A stretch of 64,000 nt of DNA, from assembly GCF_029338175.1 (NCBI RefSeq), contig NZ_CP119862.1, forward strand, positions 62,001 through 126,000, in the 5' to 3' direction. Below are positions 41,630-50,788 of the stretch, piece by piece. How positions within the stretch are numbered: the first letter of the stretch is position 1; the number at the start of each line of letters is the position of its first letter. A program made the position numbers and the translations under genes. The notes under the pieces were generated by a model that ran no database searches, was not told the DNA's origin, and worked only from the letters and a program-made list of their open reading frames with translations. The DNA is from Citrobacter enshiensis. GTDB lineage: Bacteria > Pseudomonadota > Gammaproteobacteria > Enterobacterales > Enterobacteriaceae.

Positions 41630-43174
41630 TTATTCCACGATGAACAGCGGCTTACCAGTCATCTCTTGCGGGATTTCCATACCCATCAGCGTCAGCATGG
41701 TCGGCGCGATATCGGAAAGTTTACCGCCTTCTACCGCTTTCACGTTTTTAGCACCGACATAAATCAGCGGTACGGGCAGGTTGGTATGCGCTGTATGTGC
41801 CTGTCCGGTTGCTGGATCGCGCATTTGTTCAGCGTTGCCGTGGTCAGCGGTGATCAGCAACTGGCCGCCAACGGATTCAACGGCTTTGGTCACTTGCTCA
41901 ACGCAGTGATCCAGCGTTTCAACCGCTTTAACCGCCGCGTCCATCACACCGGTGTGGCCCACCATATCGCCGTTCGGATAGTTACAGATGATGGTGTCGT
42001 ATTTACCGCTCTCAATGGCGGCAACCAGTTTTTCGGTCAGCTCTGCTGAGCTCATTTCTGGCTGCAGATCGTAGGTCGCCACTTTCGGAGAGTTGATCAG
42101 GATGCGATCTTCACCGTTGAACGGCTCTTCTACACCGCCATTGAAGAAGAAGGTGACATGCGCATATTTTTCCGTCTCGGAAATACGCAACTGGGTTTTA
42201 TCGTTTTTCGCCATCCACTCGCCGAGGGTGTTCGCCAGCGATGCGGGTGGGTAAGCCACTGCGGCTTTGATGTCGGCCGCATATTCGGTCAGCATCACGA
42301 AGTTCAGGTTTACCACTTTCTTACGGGCGAAGCCGTCGAAGTCAGCGTTAACAAATGCACGGGTAATTTCGCGGGCACGGTCAGCACGGAAGTTCATGAA
42401 AATCAGCGCGTCGCCATCTTCCATCGCCGCGTCGGCCTGACCTTCTGCACGAATCACGGTGGCTTTCACGAATTCGTCGTTTTCGTCACGCGCATAGGCG
42501 GCCTGCAGGCCTGCAACCGCGGTGTCAGTCTGGAATTCGCCCTGTGCCAGCGTCATCAGGTCATACGCTTTTTCAACGCGATCCCAACGGTTGTCGCGGT
42601 CCATTGCATAGTAACGACCGATGATGGACGCTACGCGCCCTTTGCCCAGCGCGGCAAATTTGTCTTCGAATTTTTTCAGCGAGGATTCAGCGCTGCGTGG
42701 CGGGGTGTCACGACCATCCAGGAAAGCGTGAAGGTAGATTTTCTCTACGCCACGTTCTGCGGCCAGCTCAACCATCGCCATGATGTGATCTTCGTGGCTG
42801 TGTACGCCGCCCGCAGACAGCAGACCCATGATGTGTACGGCTTTACCGGCGTTTTTCGCCTGATCAACGGCAGCGGTCAGCGTTGGGTTCGCAAAGAAAG
42901 TGCGTTCTTTGATTTCAACGTCCAGGCGAGTCAGATCCTGATACACGATGCGGCCTGCGCCCAGGTTGACGTGACCCACTTCGGAGTTACCCATCTGGCG
43001 GTCAGGCAGACCCACTTCCAGACCGGAAGCGTCGATCAGGGTATGCGGACGTTTTGCCCACAGAGCATCCATTACTGGGGTTTTGGCATTAAAAATGGCG
43101 TTATCCTGGCTGTCTTCGCGATAGCCATAGCCATCCAGGATCACCAGTACCATAGGTTTTTTAGAAACCGACAT
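41630..43174 (-). CDS. gpmM: 2,3-bisphosphoglycerate-independent phosphoglycerate mutase
   Basis: A 514-residue manganese enzyme interconverting 2- and 3-phosphoglycerate. The alkaline-phosphatase-like fold shows [17 protein letters not shown], the phosphoserine site [28 protein letters not shown] and the metal cluster [12 protein letters not shown] and [12 protein letters not shown]. The start is the ATG before SVSKKPMV; the frame remains open another 75 codons upstream without homology. It is first in gpmM-envC-yibQ. Confidence 0.97.
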   Translation of the reverse strand: MSVSKKPMVLVILDGYGYREDSQDNAIFNAKTPVMDALWAKRPHTLIDASGLEVGLPDRQMGNSEVGHVNLGAGRIVYQDLTRLDVEIKERTFFANPTLTAAVDQAKNAGKAVHIMGLLSAGGVHSHEDHIMAMVELAAERGVEKIYLHAFLDGRDTPPRSAESSLKKFEDKFAALGKGRVASIIGRYYAMDRDNRWDRVEKAYDLMTLAQGEFQTDTAVAGLQAAYARDENDEFVKATVIRAEGQADAAMEDGDALIFMNFRADRAREITRAFVNADFDGFARKKVVNLNFVMLTEYAADIKAAVAYPPASLANTLGEWMAKNDKTQLRISETEKYAHVTFFFNGGVEEPFNGEDRILINSPKVATYDLQPEMSSAELTEKLVAAIESGKYDTIICNYPNGDMVGHTGVMDAAVKAVETLDHCVEQVTKAVESVGGQLLITADHGNAEQMRDPATGQAHTAHTNLPVPLIYVGAKNVKAVEGGKLSDIAPTMLTLMGMEIPQEMTGKPLFIVE

Positions 43175-43422
43175 TGCGACAACCTCATACTCAAGAGACA
43201 AAAATAATTGCGTAATTTTACTACAGCTGAATCGATAAAATAGCCTCAGAAGATCAAAGAATGAAGTAGAGCGGTCGGAGGATGGCGCGGATTTACGGTT
43301 TTTTTTTCGTAGCACCCCGCAAAAATGCAATCCATTGCACGCTCTGGCTGTATTTGCGACAACGCGCAGGTATACTTCTTCCCTGGTTTTTTTAATCACT
43401 GAGTCGGGAGTTGTTACCCCCC

Positions 43423-43854
43423 ATGCAAGAAATTATGCAATTTGTTGGCCGCCATCCTGTTCTAAGTATCGCCTGGATTGCGTTACTGGTGGCGGTATTA
43501 TTCACCACGTTCAAAGGCCTGACCTCGAAAGTGAAGGTGATTACACGCGGCGAAGCGACACGTCTTATCAATAAAGAAGATGCCGTTGTTGTGGATTTAC
43601 GTCAGCGCGACGACTTCCGCAAAGGCCATATCGCGGGCTCCACTAACCTGCTGCCGAGCGAAATTAAAGCCAACAACGTCGGCGAGCTTGAGAAGCACAA
43701 AGACAAACCGGTTATCGTGGTGGATGGCTCTGGCATGCAGTGCCAGGACTCTGCAACGGCGCTGATTAAAGCCGGTTTTGAGAAAGTGTTTGTGCTGAAA
43801 GAAGGTGTTGCAGGCTGGAGTGGTGAAAACCTGCCTCTGGTACGCGGTAAGTAA
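43423..43854 (+). CDS. yibN: Membrane-anchored rhodanese YibN
   Basis: A 143-residue protein with one N-terminal membrane segment ([20 protein letters not shown]) and a rhodanese domain: [19 protein letters not shown], the active-site cysteine in [16 protein letters not shown], and [19 protein letters not shown]. It is predicted to be a sulfurtransferase; E. coli YibN has also been reported near the Sec/YidC machinery. The start is ATG 43423 (MQEIMQF). It leads yibN-grxC-secB-gpsA-cysE. Confidence 0.92.
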   Translation: MQEIMQFVGRHPVLSIAWIALLVAVLFTTFKGLTSKVKVITRGEATRLINKEDAVVVDLRQRDDFRKGHIAGSTNLLPSEIKANNVGELEKHKDKPVIVVDGSGMQCQDSATALIKAGFEKVFVLKEGVAGWSGENLPLVRGK

Positions 43855-43879
43855 GCTGTAGGTAAACAGGAGCGAAGTC

Positions 43880-44131
43880 ATGGCCAATATTGAAATCTAC
43901 ACCAAAGCGACCTGCCCGTTTTGCCATCGTGCAAAAGCGCTGCTGAGCAGTAAGGGTGTGAGTTTCCAGGAACTTCCAATTGATGGCGATGCCGTTAAGC
44001 GTGAAGAGATGATCAAGCGTAGTGGTCGTACGACGGTTCCGCAGATTTTTATTGATGCGCAGCATATCGGTGGGTGTGACGACTTGTATGCGTTGGATGC
44101 GCGTGGTGGACTGGATCCCCTGCTGAGCTAA
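43880..44131 (+). CDS. grxC: Glutaredoxin 3
   Basis: An 83-residue dithiol glutaredoxin. The CPFC active site is at residues 12-15 ([16 protein letters not shown]), and the glutathione site includes [18 protein letters not shown]. It reduces ribonucleotide reductase and mixed disulfides. AGGAGCG precedes the ATG. It lies 25 bases after yibN and 62 before secB. Confidence 0.97.
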   Translation: MANIEIYTKATCPFCHRAKALLSSKGVSFQELPIDGDAVKREEMIKRSGRTTVPQIFIDAQHIGGCDDLYALDARGGLDPLLS

Positions 44132-44193
44132 CGCACGTTGTTAACATTGCATCAAGACAGTATTTAAGGACAACACTAAAGGGTTTTCTAAAC

Positions 44194-44661
44194 ATGTCAG
44201 AACAAAACAACACTGAAATGGCTTTCCAGATCCAACGTATTTATACCAAGGATGTCTCTTTCGAAGCGCCAAATGCGCCGCATGTTTTCCAGAAAGATTG
44301 GCAGCCAGAGGTTAAACTTGATCTTGATACGGCATCGACCCAACTGGCAGATGACGTGTATGAAGTGGTGCTGCGTGTCACCGTAACGGCTTCCCTGGGT
44401 GAAGAAACGGCGTTCCTGTGTGAAGTTCAGCAGGGCGGTATTTTCTCCGTCAGTGGTATTGAAGGGACTCAAATGGCGCATTGCCTGGGCGCATACTGCC
44501 CGAACATTTTGTTCCCGTATGCCCGCGAATGCATCACCAGCCTGGTTTCCCGCGGTACATTCCCGCAACTGAACCTTGCGCCGGTCAACTTTGATGCGCT
44601 GTTCATGAACTATTTACAGCAGCAGGCTGGCGAAGGTACTGAAGAACATCAGGATGCCTGA
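44194..44661 (+). CDS. secB: Protein-export chaperone SecB
   Basis: A 155-residue tetrameric cytosolic chaperone that holds precursors unfolded and hands them to SecA. The sequence [20 protein letters not shown], then [16 protein letters not shown] and [20 protein letters not shown], is characteristic, with an acidic, disordered tail. The stop codon overlaps the gpsA ATG by one base. Confidence 0.97.
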   Translation: MSEQNNTEMAFQIQRIYTKDVSFEAPNAPHVFQKDWQPEVKLDLDTASTQLADDVYEVVLRVTVTASLGEETAFLCEVQQGGIFSVSGIEGTQMAHCLGAYCPNILFPYARECITSLVSRGTFPQLNLAPVNFDALFMNYLQQQAGEGTEEHQDA

Positions 44662-45680
44662 TGAACCAAAGTAATGCTTCAATGACTGTGATCGGTGCCG
44701 GCTCGTACGGCACCGCTCTTGCCATCACGCTGGCAAGAAATGGCCACCAGGTTGTCCTGTGGGGCCATGATCCTAAACATATCGCGACCCTTGAACACGA
44801 TCGCTGCAATGTCGCGTTCCTCCCTGATGTGCCTTTTCCTGACACGCTTCTCCTGGAAAGTGACTTAGCCACTGCGCTGGCGGCCAGCCGTAATATTCTG
44901 GTCGTGGTGCCGAGCCATGTCTTTGGCGAAGTACTGCGTCAGATTAAACCGTTGATGCGCTCGGATGCGCGCCTGGTATGGGCGACAAAAGGTCTGGAAG
45001 CGGAGACGGGACGCCTGTTGCAGGATGTCGCGCGTGAAGCGTTAGGACCGGAAATTCCGCTCGCGGTGATCTCTGGCCCGACGTTTGCCAAAGAGCTGGC
45101 TGCAGGTTTACCGACGGCAATTTCCCTGGCTTCAACGGATGACGCTTTTGCTGACGATCTGCAGCAATTGCTGCACTGCGGTAAAAGCTTCCGTGTTTAC
45201 AACAACCCGGATTTCATTGGCGTACAGCTAGGCGGCGCGGTGAAAAACGTCATTGCGATTGGCGCGGGAATGTCCGACGGTATCGGTTTTGGCGCCAATG
45301 CGCGTACCGCGTTAATCACCCGTGGGCTGACCGAAATGACACGTCTGGGCGCCGCACTGGGCGCCGATCCGACCACCTTTATGGGGATGGCTGGGTTGGG
45401 CGATCTGGTGCTGACCTGTACTGACAACCAGTCGCGTAACCGCCGCTTTGGCATGATGCTCGGACAGGGCATGGATGTTCAAGGTGCGCAGGACAAGATT
45501 GGCCAGGTGGTTGAAGGCTATCGCAATACGAAAGAAGTTCGTGAATTGGCGCACCGTTTTGGTGTCGAAATGCCAATAACCGAGGAAATTTATCAAGTAT
45601 TGTATTGCGGAAAAAACGCGCGCGAGGCAGCATTGACTTTATTAGGTCGTGCACGCAAGGATGAGCGTAGCAGCTACTAG
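44661..45680 (+). CDS. gpsA: Glycerol-3-phosphate dehydrogenase [NAD(P)+]
   Basis: A 339-residue enzyme that makes glycerol 3-phosphate for phospholipid synthesis. The Rossmann motif is [20 protein letters not shown]. The catalytic region includes the lysine in [18 protein letters not shown] and substrate contacts in [17 protein letters not shown] and [20 protein letters not shown]. It is translationally coupled to secB; cysE follows 79 bases later, with a candidate hairpin GGCCCGCGAAGAACGGGCC in between. Confidence 0.97.
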   Translation: MNQSNASMTVIGAGSYGTALAITLARNGHQVVLWGHDPKHIATLEHDRCNVAFLPDVPFPDTLLLESDLATALAASRNILVVVPSHVFGEVLRQIKPLMRSDARLVWATKGLEAETGRLLQDVAREALGPEIPLAVISGPTFAKELAAGLPTAISLASTDDAFADDLQQLLHCGKSFRVYNNPDFIGVQLGGAVKNVIAIGAGMSDGIGFGANARTALITRGLTEMTRLGAALGADPTTFMGMAGLGDLVLTCTDNQSRNRRFGMMLGQGMDVQGAQDKIGQVVEGYRNTKEVRELAHRFGVEMPITEEIYQVLYCGKNAREAALTLLGRARKDERSSY

Positions 45681-45759
45681 CCGCAAGGATCTGTCTGAAC
45701 AAAATGACCCGGCCCGCGAAGAACGGGCCGGTCGTTAGCCTCAATACCTGGAGTCCGCA

Positions 45760-46581
45760 ATGCCGTGTGAAGAACTGGATATCGTCTGGAACAATATTAA
45801 AGCCGAAGCCCGTCAACTTGCGGACTGTGAGCCGATGCTGGCCAGTTTTTACCACGCCACGCTACTCAAGCATGAGAATCTGGGCAGTGCGCTCAGTTAT
45901 ATGCTGGCGAATAAACTGGCTTCGTCCATCATGCCCGCGATAGCTATACGTGAGGTGGTGGAGGAAGCTTACGCGGCAGACCCGGAAATGATCGCCTCGG
46001 CGGCCTGCGATATTCAGGCGGTGCGCACTCGTGACCCGGCGGTCGATAAATACTCAACCCCGCTTTTGTACCTGAAGGGTTTTCATGCTCTGCAGGCGTA
46101 CCGTATTGGCCACTGGCTGTGGAATGAAGGTCGCCGGGCGCTGGCGATTTTCCTGCAAAATCAGGTTTCAGTGACTTTCCAGGTCGATATTCACCCGGCG
46201 GCAAAAATTGGCCGTGGGATTATGCTCGATCACGCCACCGGTATTGTGGTGGGTGAAACGGCGGTCATTGAAAACGATGTTTCCATCCTGCAATCCGTTA
46301 CGCTGGGCGGGACCGGTAAATCGGGCGGCGACCGCCATCCGAAAATTCGTGAAGGCGTAATGATTGGCGCGGGGGCGAAAATCCTCGGTAATATTGAAGT
46401 CGGGCGTGGCGCGAAGATCGGCGCAGGTTCCGTCGTATTACAGCCTGTTCCGCCGCACACCACCGCTGCAGGCGTTCCGGCACGTATTGTCGGTAAACCT
46501 GACAGCGATAAGCCGTCCATGGATATGGATCAGCACTTCAATGGGATACACCATACGTTTGAGTTCGGCGACGGCATCTAA
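45760..46581 (+). CDS. cysE: Serine O-acetyltransferase
   Basis: A 273-residue enzyme, the first step of cysteine synthesis, with an N-terminal helical domain and a C-terminal left-handed beta helix of hexapeptide repeats. Visible motifs are FQVDIHPAAKIGRGIMLDHATG with the catalytic His, KSGGDRHPKIREGVMIGAGAKILG and the C-terminal tail that binds CysK and gives cysteine feedback (ending FEFGDGI). It has the same length as E. coli CysE. It ends the yibN-cysE run. Confidence 0.97.
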   Translation: MPCEELDIVWNNIKAEARQLADCEPMLASFYHATLLKHENLGSALSYMLANKLASSIMPAIAIREVVEEAYAADPEMIASAACDIQAVRTRDPAVDKYSTPLLYLKGFHALQAYRIGHWLWNEGRRALAIFLQNQVSVTFQVDIHPAAKIGRGIMLDHATGIVVGETAVIENDVSILQSVTLGGTGKSGGDRHPKIREGVMIGAGAKILGNIEVGRGAKIGAGSVVLQPVPPHTTAAGVPARIVGKPDSDKPSMDMDQHFNGIHHTFEFGDGI

Positions 46582-46589
46582 CTTTCGGA

Positions 46590-46700
46590 CTATCTTACTT
46601 GTCATCTTGAACCGGGGCTGTGCTCGCCATCCTCACGTACTGCGTGTACGCTCCGGTGGCTGCACGCAGTCCGTGTCCAATCAGACTGCGCCGATAACGC
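46590..46700. repeat. Possible intergenic repeat after cysE
   Basis: The segment GGCTGTGCTCGCCATCCTCA followed by CGTACTGCGTGTACGCTCCG has partly inverted structure (CGTAC..GTACG) and resembles short intergenic repeats common in Citrobacter and Enterobacter. I cannot assign it to a named family. Confidence 0.4.
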
Positions 46701-46731
46701 CCGAAAAATAAATGGCAAATGCGTTCACAGG

Positions 46732-46762
46732 TCGGATAAGGCGTCAGCCGCCATCCGACAAA
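46732..46762. repeat. REP element between cysE and trmL
   Basis: GTCGGATAAGGCGTC ... GCCATCCGAC forms the standard REP palindrome between the convergent gene ends. Confidence 0.8.
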
Positions 46763-46764
46763 AA

Positions 46765-47238
46765 TCAACTACGCAATACCGCCCCTGGATACCCCAACTG
46801 GCGCCACGCTTCATACACCACCACCGACACTGCATTTGACAGGTTCATACTGCGGCTGTCCGGCATCATTGGAATGCGAATTTTTTGTTCAGCGGGCAAG
46901 GCATCAAGAATGCTGGCGGGCAGACCTCGTGTTTCCGGACCAAACATCAAATAGTCGCCATCCTGATAGCTGGCTGCGCTGTGTGCCGGTGTACCTTTGG
47001 TGGTCAGTGCAAACAGACGCTGGGGATTTTCCGCCGCCACAAAAGCGTCGTAATCGTGGTGGCGTTTTACCGCGGCGAACTCATGATAATCCAGTCCTGC
47101 GCGGCGCAAGCGCTTGTCGTCCCAGGTGAACCCCATCGGTTCAATAATATGCAGACGAAAGCCAGTGTTGGCGCAAAGACGAATGATGTTGCCCGTATTT
47201 GGCGGGATTTCTGGTTCGAATAGAACGATGTTTAGCAT
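46765..47238 (-). CDS. trmL: tRNA (cytidine/uridine-34) 2'-O-methyltransferase TrmL
   Basis: A 157-residue SPOUT methyltransferase acting on the wobble base of two leucine tRNAs. The start [20 protein letters not shown] and the knot motifs [16 protein letters not shown] and [20 protein letters not shown] are clear. The length equals E. coli TrmL (YibK). Its ribosome-binding site lies inside a stem-loop (47240-47264). Confidence 0.96.
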   Translation of the reverse strand: MLNIVLFEPEIPPNTGNIIRLCANTGFRLHIIEPMGFTWDDKRLRRAGLDYHEFAAVKRHHDYDAFVAAENPQRLFALTTKGTPAHSAASYQDGDYLMFGPETRGLPASILDALPAEQKIRIPMMPDSRSMNLSNAVSVVVYEAWRQLGYPGAVLRS

Positions 47239-47239
47239 A

Positions 47240-47264
47240 CTGCCCCCTTGAGTGCGGGGGGCAG
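47240..47264 (-). promoter_or_regulatory. Hairpin covering the trmL ribosome-binding site
   Basis: On the minus strand CTGCCCCC pairs with GGGGGCAG, which ends two bases before the trmL ATG. The G run is the only Shine-Dalgarno-like sequence, so the stem should hide it. It could also act as the terminator of the upstream transporter gene, though no T run follows. Confidence 0.6.
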
Positions 47265-47284
47265 AATAGCAGAAATCACCGGTA

Positions 47285-48625
47285 CTATGCGACGGTCAGG
47301 CGTTGTAGCTTGTAGCGTTGCAGTTTATAAAGCGTGGCGGCAGCGGCCACGAGCGCCGGCAGGCTGAGAAACATCAGGATACTGTCGGCCTGCCATTGCA
47401 GAGAGAGCAATTGCGCGCTGGTCATGGTTCCGGCCACGCCGCCAAAGCGTCCGACGCCCTGCATCCATGCGATTCCCGTTGCGCGGCAGTGGGTAGGATA
47501 GAACGTTGCCGCCAGCGTCTGTAGGCCGGATTGCGCGCCGTTCATGGTGATCCCCATCAGGAAGATCAGCGCGCCAAACAGGATGATGTGGTTGTTTTCA
47601 AACCCGAGCGCAAGGGCGAACAGCATGGTCAGGATAAAACCGGTGGTGACCACTTTGTGCGCTTCCCAGCGGTCCATCATCCAGCCTGCCAACAGGATCC
47701 CTGCCGTACCGCCGAAGGTGAACAGCGAGGTGAGCCACGCCGATTCCGCGAGAGGGTAACCCATTCCCAGCATCAGCGTCGGCATCCAGCTCAGTAACAC
47801 GTAGTAGATAACCAGCCCCATAAAGTAGGTCGTCCAGAGCATCAGCGTGCCGGGTAGCCAGGGCATGCTGAACAGTTGCGCCACGCTGCCCTTTTTGTCT
47901 GCAGTGCGTTCTTCATCCAGATAAAACTGGGTGACCTGCTCAAGATTGCCCGTGATGAAACGCTGGGCGACACGTCTGATTTGCGCGATGTCTTTACCCC
48001 GATGAACCAGATATTTGACCGACTCCGGCAGGAATAGCACCAGTAATACGGTTAAGACCAGCGGGGCGATTGCACCCGCCAGCAGCACGCTGTGCCAGCC
48101 GTAGTTGGGGATAAGCCAGGAAGAGATTGCCCCGCCCCCTGCAGCGCCAAGAGGAAAACCGCAGTACATCGCGTTAATCGTCATCGAACGGCAACGCTTT
48201 GGCGCAAATTCCGACACTAACGTAATTGCGTTGGGCATTGCGGCACCCAGTCCGAGCCCGGTGAGGAACCGCCAGAGCGTCAGCATATTCAGCGATTGCG
48301 CATACGCGGTGCCCAGACTGGCAAGGCCAAAAAACAGGCAGGAAAAAACCAGCACGCGTTTACGCCCAATGCGATCTGACATCGGCCCGGCGACCAGCGC
48401 CCCGAGTGACAGCCCCAGCAGCGCAGCGCTTAATACGGGCCCGAGATCCTGCTTCTGAATCCCCCAGTCGGCAGAGAGCGTGGGAGCAATATAACCCATC
48501 GCCGCCGTATCGAATCCGTCGATGGCCAGAACCAGAAATCCCAATACGATAATCACCCAGTGAAAGCGCGAAAAAGGAGTGTCATCTATCGCCTGCTGGA
48601 TATTCACTTTACCGGAATACACCAT
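47285..48625 (-). CDS. MFS transporter, aromatic acid:H+ symporter family
   Basis: A 446-residue inner-membrane protein with about 12 membrane segments. The TM1 motif [20 protein letters not shown] is the DGxD signature of the aromatic acid:H+ symporter group (PcaK, BenK, MhpT types). The loop 2-3 motif [14 protein letters not shown] and loop 8-9 [14 protein letters not shown] are MFS signatures. The ATG at 48625 has GAGGG five bases upstream; the frame opens 27 codons earlier. No catabolic enzyme gene lies beside it, so the substrate is unknown. E. coli K-12 has no gene here: trmL directly follows lldD. It lies downstream of lldD, behind a terminator. Confidence 0.88.
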   Translation of the reverse strand: MVYSGKVNIQQAIDDTPFSRFHWVIIVLGFLVLAIDGFDTAAMGYIAPTLSADWGIQKQDLGPVLSAALLGLSLGALVAGPMSDRIGRKRVLVFSCLFFGLASLGTAYAQSLNMLTLWRFLTGLGLGAAMPNAITLVSEFAPKRCRSMTINAMYCGFPLGAAGGGAISSWLIPNYGWHSVLLAGAIAPLVLTVLLVLFLPESVKYLVHRGKDIAQIRRVAQRFITGNLEQVTQFYLDEERTADKKGSVAQLFSMPWLPGTLMLWTTYFMGLVIYYVLLSWMPTLMLGMGYPLAESAWLTSLFTFGGTAGILLAGWMMDRWEAHKVVTTGFILTMLFALALGFENNHIILFGALIFLMGITMNGAQSGLQTLAATFYPTHCRATGIAWMQGVGRFGGVAGTMTSAQLLSLQWQADSILMFLSLPALVAAAATLYKLQRYKLQRLTVA

Positions 48626-48681
48626 GTAACCCTCGCCCGTTGTGATGTTGGATGTGTGTGTGAATTGCTCTTGTATTTGCT

Positions 48682-48749
48682 TGTATATACATTTGCGATC
48701 GCACAAAAAATTGTCAAATTAATTTGGTGTAAATGTTAACTAATCGTTA
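48682..48749 (-). promoter_or_regulatory. Promoter region of the MFS transporter gene
   Basis: On the minus strand there is a perfect -35 box TTGACA (48712-48717). Downstream lies a perfect 10-bp palindrome TGTATATACA (48682-48691), of the kind bound by GntR-type regulators, in the -10 area. Upstream is an ArcA-like sequence GTTAACTAATCGTTA (48735-48749, read on +), 12 of 15 matches to the consensus. No -10 box sits at ideal spacing. Confidence 0.45.
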
Positions 48750-48755
48750 TTTTTG

Positions 48756-48793
48756 AATTAAAAATGGCCGGACTGAAAATCAGACCGGCCATT
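48756..48793 (-). terminator. Terminator of the lldPRD operon
   Basis: AATGGCCGG / CCGGCCATT with an inner CTGA / TCAG pairing forms a long stem. On the minus strand it is followed by TTTTTAATT. It lies 31 bases after the lldD stop and separates lldPRD from the MFS gene. Confidence 0.9.
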
Positions 48794-48824
48794 CGGGAAC
48801 AGAGGATGTTAAGCGGGGGCTGAG

Positions 48825-50015
48825 TTACGCGGCGTCACCACGGGTCAGTGACGTCAGCGCGGCAGGCAGGCTTTTTCCGAGCTCCTGCACCAGAGAATCA
48901 CGGCTGATTTCGCTAATCGTTTTTGCACCGGTCAGCGTCATTGCCACTTTCATCTCTTTTTCGATCAGATTCAGTAAGTTGGCCACGCCCGCTTGTCCTG
49001 CCGTGGCCAGCGCGTAAAGATAAGCACGTCCCAGCAGCACGGTATCAGCACCCAGCGCGACCATGCGTACGACGTCCAGACCGTTACGAATACCGCTGTC
49101 GGCCAGAATGGCGATATCACCCTTCACCGCATCGGCGATGGCGGGCAGGGCGCGCGCGGAGGAGAGCACGCCATCAAGCTGACGACCGCCGTGGTTAGAC
49201 ACTACAATGCCATCGGCGCCGAAGCGCACTGCGTCGCGGGCATCTTCCGGATCGAGGATCCCTTTGATCACCATCGGGCCGTCCCAGAACTCACGGATCC
49301 ACTCGAGGTCTTTCCAGGAGATAGAGGGATCGAAGTTGTTCGCCAGCCAGCCAATGTAATCTTCCAGTCCGGTCGGTTTTCCCAGATAGGTGGAAATATT
49401 GCCTAAATCGTGCGGGCGACCATTCAGGCCGACATCCCACGCCCATTGCGGATGGGTTACCGCCTGCCAGTAGCGGCGCAGTGCGGCATTCGGGCCGCTC
49501 ATGCCTGAATGAGCGTCACGGTAGCGCGCCCCCGGTGTCGGCATATCGACGGTAAAGACGAGGGTTGAGCAGCCTGCTGCCTTCGCGCGTTCCAGCGCGT
49601 TGCGCATAAAGCCACGGTCGCGCAGCACGTAAAGCTGAAACCACATCGGGCGTTTGATGGTCGGCGCCACTTCTTCTATCGGGCAGACGGAAACAGTGGA
49701 AAGCGTAAACGGAATGCCGTGGGCATCAGCGGCGGCGGCGGCCTGCACTTCGCCGCGACGGGCGTACATACCACACAACCCAACCGGGGCCAAGGCAACC
49801 GGCATCGACAGCTTTTCATTAAACAGTGTGGTTTCCAGGCTTAAGTCAGACATGTTTTTCAGGACTCGCTGGCGAAGTGCCACCTCAGACAAATCTTCCA
49901 CGTTGCGGCGCAGGGTGTGTTCCGCGTAGGCGCCGCCGTCAATATAGTGGAACAAGAAAGGGGGCAGAATGCGCTGGGCTGCGGCGCGATAATCGCTGGC
50001 TGCTGAAATAATCAT
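48825..50015 (-). CDS. lldD: L-lactate dehydrogenase (quinone) LldD
   Basis: A 396-residue FMN-dependent, membrane-associated enzyme that oxidises L-lactate to pyruvate and feeds electrons to quinone. The family signature with the catalytic His is [12 protein letters not shown], and the FMN and substrate residues include [27 protein letters not shown] and [16 protein letters not shown]. The length equals E. coli LldD. The start overlaps the lldR stop by 4 bases. It is last in lldP-lldR-lldD. Confidence 0.97.
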   Translation of the reverse strand: MIISAASDYRAAAQRILPPFLFHYIDGGAYAEHTLRRNVEDLSEVALRQRVLKNMSDLSLETTLFNEKLSMPVALAPVGLCGMYARRGEVQAAAAADAHGIPFTLSTVSVCPIEEVAPTIKRPMWFQLYVLRDRGFMRNALERAKAAGCSTLVFTVDMPTPGARYRDAHSGMSGPNAALRRYWQAVTHPQWAWDVGLNGRPHDLGNISTYLGKPTGLEDYIGWLANNFDPSISWKDLEWIREFWDGPMVIKGILDPEDARDAVRFGADGIVVSNHGGRQLDGVLSSARALPAIADAVKGDIAILADSGIRNGLDVVRMVALGADTVLLGRAYLYALATAGQAGVANLLNLIEKEMKVAMTLTGAKTISEISRDSLVQELGKSLPAALTSLTRGDAA

Positions 50016-50788
50016 GCTTTGTTCTCCCTGGAAATATCATTATGGTCTCCGGGCAGGCGGGTGATTCGCGCCTGGCGGGCCTGGTCTTCATCAAATCGTT
50101 TAATCGTGGTGTGGACAAAACCTAAGTGGGCCATCATCGCCTGGCGTGCGCCTTCCGCGTCGCCTGCCATAATGGCGTCGAGAATGGCCTGATGCTGCTC
50201 TGTCAGACGAGCAAACACTGGCGGAACCAGATACATACGCTGGCGGCTCTGTTTCACCGAAGAGTGCAGTACGTCGAAGAAACCTCGCATGGTCTGCAGC
50301 AGCACCACGTTGTGTGAGGCTTCGGCAATGGCGAGATGAAAGCGAACATCCGCCTGTGAGGCGATATCCGGGTCTTCACTCAGCGTGGCTTCAAAGCAGA
50401 GCTTAATTTTTTCTTTATCGATCTCAGTGGCGCGCATCGCGGCGTGCCAGGCGGTACTGGCCTCGATCGCATGGCGGGCTTCCAGGATATCAAAACTGTA
50501 ATCCGGGTCATCTGCCATCAGGGTCTTCAGCGGCTGAACGATATTTTGTTCGGACCAGGATTCATGCTGCCAGCGGACAAATGTCCCGCCGCCGCGACGG
50601 CTAAGCAGCACGCCCTCGCTCACCAGTTTTGCCAGCGCCTCGCGCAAGGAATTGCGCGACACGCCAAGCTGTACGGCCAGCTGGCGCTCAGCGGGTAATT
50701 TCATGCCCGCTTCCAGCTGTTGTTCTTCAATCAGCGCCCGCACACGAGAAGCAACCTCGTCTGACAGGCGTCTGGGCATCACAATCAT
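50012..50788 (-). CDS. lldR: Lactate-responsive regulator LldR
   Basis: A 258-residue GntR/FadR-type regulator. The winged helix covers about residues 8-75 ([22 protein letters not shown]...RRGGGTFV). The C-terminal FCD ligand domain has the metal-site His pattern, seen in [14 protein letters not shown] and MMAHLGFVH. It represses lldPRD through looped operators O1 and O2 and releases or activates on L-lactate. It overlaps both lldP and lldD by 4 bases. Confidence 0.97.
   Translation of the reverse strand: MIVMPRRLSDEVASRVRALIEEQQLEAGMKLPAERQLAVQLGVSRNSLREALAKLVSEGVLLSRRGGGTFVRWQHESWSEQNIVQPLKTLMADDPDYSFDILEARHAIEASTAWHAAMRATEIDKEKIKLCFEATLSEDPDIASQADVRFHLAIAEASHNVVLLQTMRGFFDVLHSSVKQSRQRMYLVPPVFARLTEQHQAILDAIMAGDAEGARQAMMAHLGFVHTTIKRFDEDQARQARITRLPGDHNDISRENKA

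Noticed and set aside
42158-43207. Long 349-codon open frame on the + strand
   Set aside because: It lies entirely antisense to gpmM, which is unmistakable. No ribosome-binding site and no recognisable protein.
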